Assembly: GCA_964619315.1 (NCBI GenBank)
Contig: CAZUEH010000012.1
Coordinates: 1 to 38,893 of the forward strand
Origin: Fimisoma sp964619315
GTDB taxonomy: Bacteria > Bacillota > Clostridia > Peptostreptococcales > Anaerovoracaceae
DNA length: 38,893 nucleotides
Direction: 5' to 3'
Part shown: piece by piece, positions 8,318 through 15,538 of the stretch
Layout: each line of letters starts with the position of its first letter
Position numbering within the stretch: the first letter of the stretch is position 1
Program-made: the position numbers and the translations under genes
Notes under the pieces: generated by a model
Told to the model about the DNA's origin: nothing
The model's database searches: none
What the model saw: only the letters and a program-made list of their open reading frames with translations

Positions 8318-8961
8318 ATATTGACCAATTAAAATTTGATGAAAAAGGGTTGATACCAGCAGTAGTAATAGAGTCAGGAACCAATGAACTGCTAATGGTG
8401 GCCTATATGAATAAAGAAAGTCTTGAAAAAACCATGAGTACAGGCTTAGCTTGTTATTGGAGTCGTTCAAGACAAGGATTTTGGACTAAAGGTGATACAA
8501 GCGGCAATTATCAGCACATCGTTAGCATAACATCCGATTGCGACAATGATACTCTTAAGGTCGTAGTAAAAAAAGATGGCCCAGCTTGTCACACAGGAGC
8601 TAACTCTTGCTTTTTCAACGAATTATGGAAGTCTGATGAACTTACTGAGTTTAATTTGAACAGCCTTATGGACCTTATTGAAGGCCGAAAGAAAGAACCA
8701 AAAGAAGGCTCATATACTACTTATCTATTCGACAAGGGATTGGATAAAATCCTCAAAAAAATCGGCGAAGAATCCACCGAGGTAATCATTGCTTCAAAAG
8801 ACGGAGATAAGCAAGAAACCATATATGAGATATCCGACTTAGCGTACCATGTAATGATCATGATGATAGAGATGGGGATTTCCCTCGAAGATATTCACAA
8901 AGAACTTGAAAGCAGACATGTAATTGACCACAAGGTGAAGCAGGAAAAAATGACAAAATAG
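8311..8961 (+). CDS. hisIE: Bifunctional phosphoribosyl-AMP cyclohydrolase / phosphoribosyl-ATP pyrophosphatase
   Basis: A 216-residue fusion for steps two and three of histidine synthesis. Residues 1 to about 115 are HisI, with YWSRSRQGFWTKGDTSGN, the Asp/Cys metal region SDCDNDTL and the ACHTG...SCF zinc cysteines. Residues from about 128 are HisE, a MazG-like all-alpha pyrophosphatase (KKIGEESTEVIIASK, ETIYEISDLAYH). The start lies inside hisF, so the two are coupled. This is the last his gene; no histidinol-phosphate phosphatase follows. Confidence 0.95.
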   Translation: MVNIDQLKFDEKGLIPAVVIESGTNELLMVAYMNKESLEKTMSTGLACYWSRSRQGFWTKGDTSGNYQHIVSITSDCDNDTLKVVVKKDGPACHTGANSCFFNELWKSDELTEFNLNSLMDLIEGRKKEPKEGSYTTYLFDKGLDKILKKIGEESTEVIIASKDGDKQETIYEISDLAYHVMIMMIEMGISLEDIHKELESRHVIDHKVKQEKMTK

Positions 8962-9011
8962 TAGAATTGATTAGCTGCATAGATTCACCAAAGCACAAAG
9001 GGAATACGAGT

Positions 9012-9310
9012 ATGGAATATACATTTTCAGCTAAAACATATCACTATTCAACCTCGCCAGACATGATTGGCTGGAGTATTGTTTCACTTCCAAAGGAAAT
9101 ATCGGAAGAAATACGAGACAACTTTAAACATCTGGAGCAAGGCTGGGGCGCATGAAGATAATTGCAAAAATTGGCAAGAGCGAGTGGGAAACTGCAATTT
9201 GGTTTGACACAAAGCAAGACACACACCTACTTCCAATCAAAGCTGCAATTCGAAAAAAAGAACACATTGAACTTGATACAGTTGTGGAAATTGTGATTCG
9301 GGTTTTATAG
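9012..9310 (+). pseudogene. DUF1905-family protein split by a one-base deletion
   Basis: Two overlapping frames give one DUF1905-like protein. The first (ATG 9012, MEYTFSAKTYHY...GWSIVSLPKEIS) ends GWGA at a TGA (9153-9155). The second continues from 9152 in the -1 frame as MKIIAKIGKSEWETAIWF...LLPIKAAIRKKEHIEL and stops at 9310. The break is at a run of four G (9145-9148); a fifth G would read GWGRMKII and restore about 100 residues. The longer frame from TTG 8967 has no ribosome site. Function of the family is unknown. It may be co-transcribed with his, since the first terminator is at 9367. Either a recent lesion or a sequence error. Confidence 0.7.
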
Positions 9311-9366
9311 GGCCTATGGTAGTCTAGATAAGTCCATCCACTATACGAGGGTGATAAGCCTTATAC

Positions 9367-9396
9367 AGCTACGACTTTTTGTTGTAGCTCTTTTTT
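9367..9396 (+). terminator. Intrinsic terminator closing the his transcript
   Basis: AGCTAC (9367-9372) pairs with GTAGCT (9384-9389) around an 11-base loop and is followed by CTTTTTT. Confidence 0.65.
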
Positions 9397-9445
9397 CATA
9401 TTTTATGGTAAAATAAAAAAATCAAAGCGAGACAGGAGAACAAAT

Positions 9446-10650
9446 ATGAATGAAATAAAGTTTTTACTTGAAGCAATAGAAGAAGCCGGTGCGACAGCTA
9501 TTAGAAAAGGTCAAAGTTGGAGAGCCACTTACACAAAAGAGGACAAGGCGGTAGTTGAGTTACTTTCAGAATATATGAAAGAGGCCGGAATGAAAATATC
9601 CTTTGATGCTGTCGGCAATCTTTACGAAAGAATCGATGGCAACAGCAGTGACGTGATCATGATTGGTTCTCATAGAGACACTGTAAGAGGCGGAGGCAAA
9701 TATGATGGAATGTTAGGGGTCTTGACAGGGATCGCCGCAGTTAAGAGCCTAATCAAAGATTACGGAAACCACAAAATACCGTAGAGGTTGTTGCTATTTG
9801 CGAGGAAGAAAGCAGCCGCTTTACATCATCTGATTATATAGGTAGCCGAAATATTGCAGGAGTGTTGGCTGATGAGGAATTAGAGGTTAAGGACGGAGAA
9901 GGAGTAAACCTTAGAGAAGCCATATTGGCAGCAGGATATGAGGGTGGCAAGCCAGACAAAGTGAGACCTGAAATCAAGCGTTTCGTAGAAATGCATATAG
10001 AGCAAGGAGGGGTTTTGGAAAACACTCAAAAGCAAATTGGAATAGTCCGTTCTATTGTAGGACAGTGGGGCGGAAAGATAGAATTTACTGGACATCAAAA
10101 CCATGCAGGCACGACACCTATGGCTTTGCGCAGAGACCCAATGCCTGTAATGATTCAATATCTCCAAGAGCTGTTTCAGTGGGTTAAACCCTATGAAGAC
10201 AATACAGTTTTAACTATCGGCAAAATAGACATTACACCAGGCAGCCCCAACGTAATACCTGATAAAATCTCCCTAACCTTCGATATTCGTTCTCGTGTGC
10301 CAGAAAGGGGCGAGGAATCTCTGGAAATAATTATGGCATTAAAAGAAAAACTCGAAGGCAAAATAGGTATACAGGTATACCCAGCGTGGGATGACGCACC
10401 GGTACTTCTTGACCAAGAGGGAATAAACTCCATAGAGGAGACGGTCAAAGAGCTAGGATATGAATATATGATAATGGACAGTGGCGCTGGTCACGATTCG
10501 CAAAATATGGCAAAGTCATATAAAACAAATATGTTTTTTGTGCCAAGCGTAGAGGGCATAAGCCACAATGAAAAGGAGTTTACCAAACCCAAGGATATAG
10601 AAGCCGGCCTAAACCTAATGACAGCATATATTGAAAAATTGGCTTGGTGA
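9446..10650 (+). pseudogene. M20-family amidohydrolase (N-carbamoyl amino acid / allantoate type) split by a frameshift
   Basis: Two frames together encode a full-length M20 dizinc amidohydrolase of about 400 residues. The first (9446-9784, ribosome site ACAGGAG) has GSHRDTV and GKYDGMLGVLTGI. It stops after NHKIP, while the next frame reads VEVVAICEEESSRFTSSDYIGSRN from 9781 and runs to 10650. Adding one A to the AAAA run at 9773-9776 gives NHKNTVEVVAICEEE, matching the family exactly. Later motifs are intact: HIEQGGVLE, GHQNHAGTTPM, the GAGHDSQNMA metal histidine and SVEGISHNEKEF. A usual hydrophobic residue after GSH is replaced by Arg. Paralogous to the intact gene at 16703. All other parts look undecayed, so a sequence error or recent mutation is likely. 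Confidence 0.8.
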
Positions 10651-10664
10651 TAAATATCTTTTCA

Positions 10665-10693
10665 TTGATTTACTTTTTGCAGAATGATATATT
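10665..10693 (+). promoter_or_regulatory. Promoter of the LuxR-type regulator
   Basis: TTGATT at 10665-10670 and TATATT at 10688-10693 are 17 bases apart, placing a start near 10700, 27 bases before the ATG. Confidence 0.5.
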
Positions 10694-10726
10694 AAGATAA
10701 GAACACTACAACGGAGAGGAGAAACG

Positions 10727-11515
10727 ATGGCTTACTTAGAAGAAAATGAATGGATGCTACTAAATGAAATAGCTTATAATATCTCCTTTATCTATTCCCC
10801 TGACGATATGCGTTCAGAGGTGCTGAGGTGGTTGAAGCTACTTATAAACTATGATGGAGCAATATTTTCCTTGGTGAGTGACAATGGACAAGTGGTTCAC
10901 AAATCTTTGGGAAATGGAGTCAAAGACGACTTTGTTGCTGAATATGATAAAAAATATATGGAAGAAAATCCGCTTCAGTGGCGTATCAGCAGTGGCAAAT
11001 CTGCCGCATACCGTGAGAGCAATTCTATTTCCGAGGAAAGTCTCCTTTCAAGCAAATTCTACAAGACCTTTTATGCTCCCAACAAATTCAGATATTCAGC
11101 TGCTATGAATATCGTATTTCGCGAAGACGTATTAGGACTGATTGCTTTTTACAGAACTAAAGAAAATGGTGACTTTGCAGACAGAGATTTGTTCGTTTTA
11201 GATCAACTGCAAAAGCACTTTGCATATCGCTTAAACTATGAAGCGAAAAAAGGCGACACAAGATATTTTTATGCGAAGGGATACAAAGAGCGTTTGTGCA
11301 AACAGTATGGCCTTACTCCAAGAGAGGGCGAACTCATGGATTACGCAGTTAAAGGGTTGTCTAATGAGGAAATTGCAGAAATAATGAGTATAAGCGTGCA
11401 TACTGTCAAGAAGCACTTCCATAGCCTTTACTCTAAAATGAATGTAAAGAATAGAGTGCAGATGTTACAGTGCTTGCCACTGTCGACAGATAAAATCAAC
11501 TTTGATGAATTATAG
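10727..11515 (+). CDS. LuxR-family transcriptional regulator with N-terminal sensor-like domain
   Basis: 262 residues. The C-terminal 60 form a LuxR/GerE helix-turn-helix (LTPREGELMDYAVKGLSNEEIAEIM...HTVKKHFHSLYSKM). The first 170 or so look like a GAF-type sensory domain (LLINYDGAIFSLVSDNGQVV, YSAAMNIVFREDVLGLIAFYR), not a receiver domain: I see no phospho-acceptor Asp context. It would be a one-component activator or repressor answering to a small ligand. It lies directly after the split M20 gene, separated by its own promoter, so it may control that gene or itself. The ribosome site is GGAGAGGAGA. Confidence 0.85.
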   Translation: MAYLEENEWMLLNEIAYNISFIYSPDDMRSEVLRWLKLLINYDGAIFSLVSDNGQVVHKSLGNGVKDDFVAEYDKKYMEENPLQWRISSGKSAAYRESNSISEESLLSSKFYKTFYAPNKFRYSAAMNIVFREDVLGLIAFYRTKENGDFADRDLFVLDQLQKHFAYRLNYEAKKGDTRYFYAKGYKERLCKQYGLTPREGELMDYAVKGLSNEEIAEIMSISVHTVKKHFHSLYSKMNVKNRVQMLQCLPLSTDKINFDEL

Positions 11516-11530
11516 ATAGAGCCAATTAAA

Positions 11531-11552
11531 GACCACCTGGGTGGTCTTTTTT
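11531..11552 (+). terminator. Intrinsic terminator of the LuxR-type gene
   Basis: Perfect stem GACCACC/GGTGGTC with a 2-base centre at 11531-11546, followed by six T. Confidence 0.85.
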
Positions 11553-11643
11553 AATTATGGGCATATAAGCCCAGTTGAGCTCGCAAAGCGAGCGAAACAA
11601 AATCCACCCGCTATGCGGGTGCGCAATAGATGTTCTACCCAAA

Positions 11644-11706
11644 AATCACCTTTTCCATTATAATGTGGTTGTTCAAGCTACATTGTAATGAAAGGAAAAG
11701 GTGATT
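11644..11706 (+). promoter_or_regulatory. Hairpin sequestering the tnpA ribosome site
   Basis: AATCACCTTTTCC (11644-11656) is the exact complement of GGAAAAGGTGATT (11694-11706), which contains the tnpA Shine-Dalgarno. A further ATTATAATG/CATTGTAAT helix extends it. Such a leader stem that hides the ribosome site is known for IS200 and keeps transposase translation low. Confidence 0.75.
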
Positions 11707-11708
11707 AA

Positions 11709-12167
11709 ATGGCAAATCAAAATAATAGTCTTGCACATACAAAATGGATGTGCAAGTATCACATTGTCTTCTCTCCTAAGTATAGACGAAAAGTAATCTA
11801 TAATCAATATAGAGAAAGTCTTAGAGAAATAATCAGAACACTGTGCAAATACAAAGGGGTGGAAATTTTGGAAGGGCATCTTATGATAGATCATGTGCAT
11901 TTAGTTCTAAGCATACCACCTAAATTTGCGGTGTCTAACCTCATGAGGTATCTCAAAGGGAAAAGTGCACTAATGATGTTTGAAAGACATGCAAACTTGA
12001 AATACAAATTTGGAAATAGACACTTTTGGGCAGAAGGATATTATGTAAGCACAGTAGGTCTCAACGAAGCGACAATTAGAAAATATGTTAGGGAACAGGA
12101 CAAACAAGATATCATCAAAGATAAGTTGAGCATCAAAGAATATGAAGACCCCTTTGGAAATAAATAA
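11709..12167 (+). CDS. tnpA: IS200-type Y1 transposase
   Basis: 152 residues, full length for IS200 TnpA. It is an HUH single-strand transposase: the His-x-His metal pair is in IDHVHLVLSIPP, and the catalytic tyrosine is in ATIRKYVREQ near residue 127. HLMIDHVH, NLMRYLKGKSA and HFWAEGYYVSTVG are family signatures. No stop or frameshift, so the element may still be active. Confidence 0.93.
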   Translation: MANQNNSLAHTKWMCKYHIVFSPKYRRKVIYNQYRESLREIIRTLCKYKGVEILEGHLMIDHVHLVLSIPPKFAVSNLMRYLKGKSALMMFERHANLKYKFGNRHFWAEGYYVSTVGLNEATIRKYVREQDKQDIIKDKLSIKEYEDPFGNK

Positions 12168-12171
12168 AAAA

Positions 12172-12185
12172 GCTCCTTGAGGAGC
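12172..12185 (+). terminator. Hairpin after tnpA
   Basis: GCTCC-ttga-GGAGC directly after an A-rich stretch at the tnpA stop. It lacks a good T tract on the plus strand; it may be part of the IS200 right-end structure rather than a terminator. Confidence 0.3.
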
Positions 12186-12314
12186 AGCAACAGAAATGAG
12201 TGCAAAGTGGCTTGAACGAAGTTAAAGCCAGCGCCTTGAGACGCTGGTCAAGCAGCAATGGGCGTATAGCCCTAGAACAAACCACCCGTTTTACGGGTGG
12301 TTATGATTATACAA

Positions 12315-12338
12315 AAAGAGCGGCTCATGGCCGCTCAT
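12315..12338 (-). terminator. Terminator of the minus-strand membrane-protein gene
   Basis: Read on the minus strand, GAGCGG pairs with CCGCTC around a short loop and is followed by TTTTT. Confidence 0.7.
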
Positions 12339-12347
12339 TCATATGAA

Positions 12348-12754
12348 CTATTTTGAATCTTTGTCTTTTTTTCTTGTGGAACGTTCTGGAGAAACTTTAA
12401 CTGAGGAACGAACACCGATAGGACCAACAATCAAGAAATTTATTATATATATTATCGCTGGCAAGCATGCAATAGACACATGAACTGTTGATAGCTTAAA
12501 CAGCCAAGAAACCTCAATTGCTCCGACGATAAAAATAGCGGCAGCAGATACTACTGTAAGAATCTTTTGCCATTGAGGGCCATCTTCCTTAAAAGAGCAA
12601 TCCCAGTACAGCATAAATAGTAAAAAAGTAGAATACTCACTACAAGTTGCCCGTGTACATTTAAGTGCCAGTCACGAGACGAAGCTAAAACCACCAGTAG
12701 TATTAGATAAGCTATAAGTAAAAATAGCATCAATGTTTTTTCTTTCTTTTTCAT
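12348..12754 (-). pseudogene. Small four-helix membrane protein split by a frameshift
   Basis: Two minus-strand frames join into a membrane protein of about 135 residues. The first begins MKKKEKTLMLFLLIAYLI at 12754 after a GAGAGTAGG ribosome site; an upstream in-frame ATG at 12787 is less likely. The second frame carries WDCSFKEDGPQWQKILTVVS and two more hydrophobic helices, ending in a basic Lys/Arg/Asp tail. The switch falls at a run of six T on the minus strand (12622-12627). One extra T gives ILLFLLFMLYWDCSFKEDG, a continuous helix, whereas the present frame runs into a stop. Family not recognised. Confidence 0.6.
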
Positions 12755-13085
12755 AATCAACCTACTCTCATATAAACTCATAAACAATTTTTATTAGCAC
12801 CTTATAATACTCCCATTGTCAAAGGATTGTCAATAGAAACCATTTATTCAGGGAAACTTCGGTTTTGCAAAAACAAAAAGGAACGACCAATGGTCGCCCC
12901 TTGCAAAGCGTATTAATATTTCCCCCTCCTGTCTTGATTTCACTCACTCTCCTGAAAACCCATAAAGAATTAGTTTTACTAATTACATTGTATCCCCCAA
13001 AAAAATGTCGACAAAAGTTATGTTCATCGAAACATTTTTAATGTTATAACTACAGATGCACAGCACTGCATTATAAGAGAAAACC

Positions 13086-13121
13086 TATACTTAGGTATAA
13101 TAAATATACGCAAAAGTATAT
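13086..13121 (+). promoter_or_regulatory. Paired TATAC/GTATA palindromes around the eda -10 region
   Basis: TATAC-ttag-GTATA (13086-13099) overlaps the TATAAT box at 13096-13101. ATATAC-gcaaaa-GTATAT (13104-13121) lies just downstream. The core resembles GTATAC-type operators of GntR/FadR-family regulators, which often control hexuronate and KDG genes. That identification is inference. Confidence 0.45.
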
Positions 13122-13156
13122 CGAAAATACAAAATGGAGCCAGAAAGTTCAAGACA

Positions 13157-13173
13157 AAGGTGAATTTCACCTT
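13157..13173 (+). promoter_or_regulatory. Perfect 17-base palindrome in the eda leader
   Basis: AAGGTGAA-t-TTCACCTT, 8-base arms about a single base, ending about 40 bases before the eda start. A smaller repeat, CAAC-aaga-GTTG, follows at 13175-13186. It may be an operator, or a leader hairpin, since its 5' arm contains a ribosome-site-like AGGTGA. Confidence 0.45.
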
Positions 13174-13214
13174 GCAACAAGAGTTGTTATATTTATACTA
13201 GCGAGGTGATTTAA

Positions 13215-13853
13215 ATGTATTTAAAAAGTATTAGCAACACAGGAATCATACCTGTAATAAAGTTGACTAAAATCGAAAACAGCCATCTTCTTGCAAAGGC
13301 ATTGATGGATGGTGGAATTGATGTAGCAGAAGTTACATTTAGAGCTGCAGGTGCGGCAGAAGTAATTAGCAGAATGACAGAAGCACAACCAGACATGATT
13401 ATTGGTGCGGGAACGGTTACTACCGTCGCACAAGCGGAAGAGGCCTACAAGGCAGGAGCGAAGTTCATCGTAAGCCCAGGCTTTGAAGAGGAGATTGTCA
13501 AGTGGTGTGTTGAACGAGAATTATTAGTGCTACCGGGGTGTGTAACTCCAACTGAAATTATGGCGGCCCAAAAACTCGGAGTTAAGACTGTAAAGTTTTT
13601 TCCAGCAGAACAGTTTGGAGGGCTTAAAACTATCAAGGCCCTTGGAGGTCCATTCGGCGCATTGAAGTTTGTTCCAACGGGTGGAATTTCATTGAAGAAC
13701 CTTGATGTTTATGCGGCCGAGCCGAAGATTGCCGCTTGCGGTGGATCTTTTATGGCAACGGACAAACTATTAAACGAAGAAAATTTTGAAGAGATAACGG
13801 CTTTGTGCAAAGAAGCCAGAAAAATTATTATAGAGAGCAGAAAGGAGAAATAG
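13215..13853 (+). CDS. eda: KDPG/KHG aldolase
   Basis: Class I aldolase of 212 residues. It cleaves 2-keto-3-deoxy-6-phosphogluconate to pyruvate and glyceraldehyde 3-phosphate, and many members also cleave 4-hydroxy-2-oxoglutarate. Catalytic Glu39 and Arg43 lie in EVTFRA and the Schiff-base Lys127 in VKFFPAEQFGG; GAGTV and PTGGIS loops are typical. A GCGAGGTG ribosome site precedes the ATG. First gene of a seven-gene operon whose later members act on hydantoins, an unusual partner set. Confidence 0.93.
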   Translation: MYLKSISNTGIIPVIKLTKIENSHLLAKALMDGGIDVAEVTFRAAGAAEVISRMTEAQPDMIIGAGTVTTVAQAEEAYKAGAKFIVSPGFEEEIVKWCVERELLVLPGCVTPTEIMAAQKLGVKTVKFFPAEQFGGLKTIKALGGPFGALKFVPTGGISLKNLDVYAAEPKIAACGGSFMATDKLLNEENFEEITALCKEARKIIIESRKEK

Positions 13854-13855
13854 AA

Positions 13856-14875
13856 ATGAAAAAAGTTGTTACTTTCGGGGAAGTAATGCTCCGTTTAGCA
13901 CCACAGGGATATTTACGCTTTTTACAAGAACCTTCTTTTGAAGCGACTTTCGGAGGAGGAGAGGCAAATGTTGCAGTTTCATTAAGCAATTTTGGATTTG
14001 ATGCAGCTTTTGTAACGAAAATGCCAAAGAACCCTATAGGAGAGGCTGGAGTTAACCAGCTACGTTACTTTGGTGTAGACACTACAAAGATAGTAAGAGG
14101 TGGCGATAGAGTCGGAATTTATTACCTAGAAAAAGGTGCGTCTCAGAGAGCATCAAAAGTAGTTTACGATAGAGCCTATTCAGCTATTGCTATGGCCAAG
14201 AGAGAAGATTTCTGCTGGGCTGAAATTTTCAAAGATGTTGAATGGTTCCATTTTACAGGGATAACTCCGGCATTAGGAGGCGAACTTCCAGAAATTTGCC
14301 TTGACGCAGTCAAAGCAGCAAAGGAAGCAGGAATCACAGTAAGTTGTGATTTGAATTTCCGCAAGAATTTATGGACTTCCGAGAAAGCTTCAGAAGTGAT
14401 GGGCAAGCTAATGGAATATGTAGATGTTTGCATAGCCAACGAAGAAGACGCTGAAAAAGTATTTGGAATCAAGGCGGCAGAAACTGATGTTACATCAGGC
14501 AAGCTAAACCACGATGGATATAAGCAGGTTGCAAAACAATTGGCAGACCGTTTTGGTTGTAGCCATGTAGCTATCACATTGAGAACTAGCATTTCGGCTA
14601 ATGATAACAACTGGGCAGCAATGCTCTATGATGGAAACGACTATTTCTTCTCAAAGAGCTATCCTATCCACATAGTTGATAGAGTAGGTGGTGGTGACAG
14701 CTTTGGTGCAGGGCTGATTTATGGATTAAACAATTTTGGCAATAAGGACGCGTTGGAATTTGCAGTGGCAGCATCTTGCCTAAAGCATACTATAGAAGGT
14801 GACTTTAACCGCGTTTCAGTCGATGAAGTTAAAACTCTTATGGGTGGCGACGGATCGGGAAGAGTGCAACGATGA
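13856..14875 (+). CDS. kdgK: 2-keto-3-deoxygluconate kinase (PfkB family)
   Basis: 339-residue ribokinase-family sugar kinase, probably phosphorylating KDG to KDPG, the substrate of the aldolase upstream. TFGGGEANVAVSL near the N-terminus binds the sugar, and the catalytic-base signature DRVGGGDSFGAGLIYGL lies near residue 280. The start is ATG 13856, 2 bases after eda, with AAAGGAGAAA as ribosome site; a longer in-frame start inside eda is not credible. The stop overlaps the next start (ATGA). Confidence 0.9.
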   Translation: MKKVVTFGEVMLRLAPQGYLRFLQEPSFEATFGGGEANVAVSLSNFGFDAAFVTKMPKNPIGEAGVNQLRYFGVDTTKIVRGGDRVGIYYLEKGASQRASKVVYDRAYSAIAMAKREDFCWAEIFKDVEWFHFTGITPALGGELPEICLDAVKAAKEAGITVSCDLNFRKNLWTSEKASEVMGKLMEYVDVCIANEEDAEKVFGIKAAETDVTSGKLNHDGYKQVAKQLADRFGCSHVAITLRTSISANDNNWAAMLYDGNDYFFSKSYPIHIVDRVGGGDSFGAGLIYGLNNFGNKDALEFAVAASCLKHTIEGDFNRVSVDEVKTLMGGDGSGRVQR

Positions 14876-15537
14876 AAAAATTGGATTATGTATTTCTGGC
14901 TTGCTATATTGCTTTTTTCGCAGCAGTAGGCTGGCTGGTTTATTTGGGAATGTTTGATATATGGAACAGAGAAGCTCCGTATATAGCAGGATTTTTCCAA
15001 TTCGTAGTTTTTGCTACCTCGGGAGAACTTCTTTCTACAAGAATTTTAGAGAAAAAGTGGCAGATTAACAAATATATAGTCTACAAAGCTTTTGTTTGGG
15101 GCGTCGGGGGCCTCATTGTAACATTGGCTTTCAATGTAATTTCTGGTGGTATTGGCGGAGCCATGGAAAATGGATTGCTGCCTTTTGCCAATAGCAGATT
15201 TGCGAGAGCATTATTTACAAGCTGTTTCTTAAACTTATTCTTTGCGCCGATTCATGCAGCTGTCATGAGAATTTTTAGTAACTATGGCGAAGAAAGAATT
15301 TTTAATAGAAGAAGAATGACTGCTAAAGAAAGCATAGCCTCTGTTGAGTGGGGTGAATTCATAGATTTTACATATTTCAAAACAGCACCAACCTTTTGGA
15401 TACCTGTAAACACTTTGGGATTTTTATTACCACAAACTTTGCAGGTTGCATTCGCAGCAATGTTGTCCTTCGCATTTGGAATGCTTATGACCGTTCTTAA
15501 AATTAGAGAAAGAAAAATACAGAAAGGAGTTGCATAA
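14872..15537 (+). CDS. Polytopic membrane protein, Mpv17/PMP22-like
   Basis: 221 residues with about five hydrophobic segments (near 5-27, 37-55, 73-95, 112-130 and 175-212). The C-terminal FWIPVNTLGFLLPQTLQVAFAAMLSFAFGMLM resembles in pattern the W-P-x-N-x-x-F-x-x-P signature of the Mpv17/PMP22 channel-like family. Family assignment is from memory of that pattern and is moderate. It starts inside the kdgK stop codon (ATGA) and ends one base before the aminotransferase start, so it is a fixed member of the operon. Role unknown; entry of a substrate or release of a product is possible. Confidence 0.6.
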   Translation: MKKLDYVFLACYIAFFAAVGWLVYLGMFDIWNREAPYIAGFFQFVVFATSGELLSTRILEKKWQINKYIVYKAFVWGVGGLIVTLAFNVISGGIGGAMENGLLPFANSRFARALFTSCFLNLFFAPIHAAVMRIFSNYGEERIFNRRRMTAKESIASVEWGEFIDFTYFKTAPTFWIPVNTLGFLLPQTLQVAFAAMLSFAFGMLMTVLKIRERKIQKGVA

Positions 15538-15538
15538 T

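Larger units (their letters stand above)
11559..12300 (+). mobile_element. IS200-type insertion sequence (IS200/IS605 family), apparently intact
   Basis: One Y1 transposase gene is flanked by subterminal hairpins rather than inverted repeats, as in IS200. The left side has GGGCATATAAGCCC (11559-11572), GCTCGC-aaa-GCGAGC (11579-11593) and CACCCGC-tat-GCGGGTG (11605-11621). The right side has CAGCG/CGCTG (12228-12245), GGGCGTATAGCCC (12259-12271) and ACCACCCG/CGGGTGGT (12280-12300). The matching GGGC-TATA-GCCC and CACCCG motifs at both ends delimit the element. Exact cleavage sites cannot be set without an empty-site comparison. No accessory tnpB is present. Confidence 0.75.
12788..13214. other. 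Intergenic region with clustered palindromes upstream of eda
   Basis: No gene is visible here. At 12887-12906 a hairpin CGACC-att-GGTCG with a broken T tract on the minus strand is a weak terminator. The part nearest eda holds four inverted repeats, listed separately. A -10 TATAAT lies at 13096-13101 without a good -35, as expected for an activator-dependent or repressor-bracketed promoter. Confidence 0.5.

Noticed and set aside
13021..13034. CcpA cre-like site (TGTTCATCGAAACA)
   Set aside because: It is near-palindromic but is not centred on CG as cre requires and misses conserved positions.
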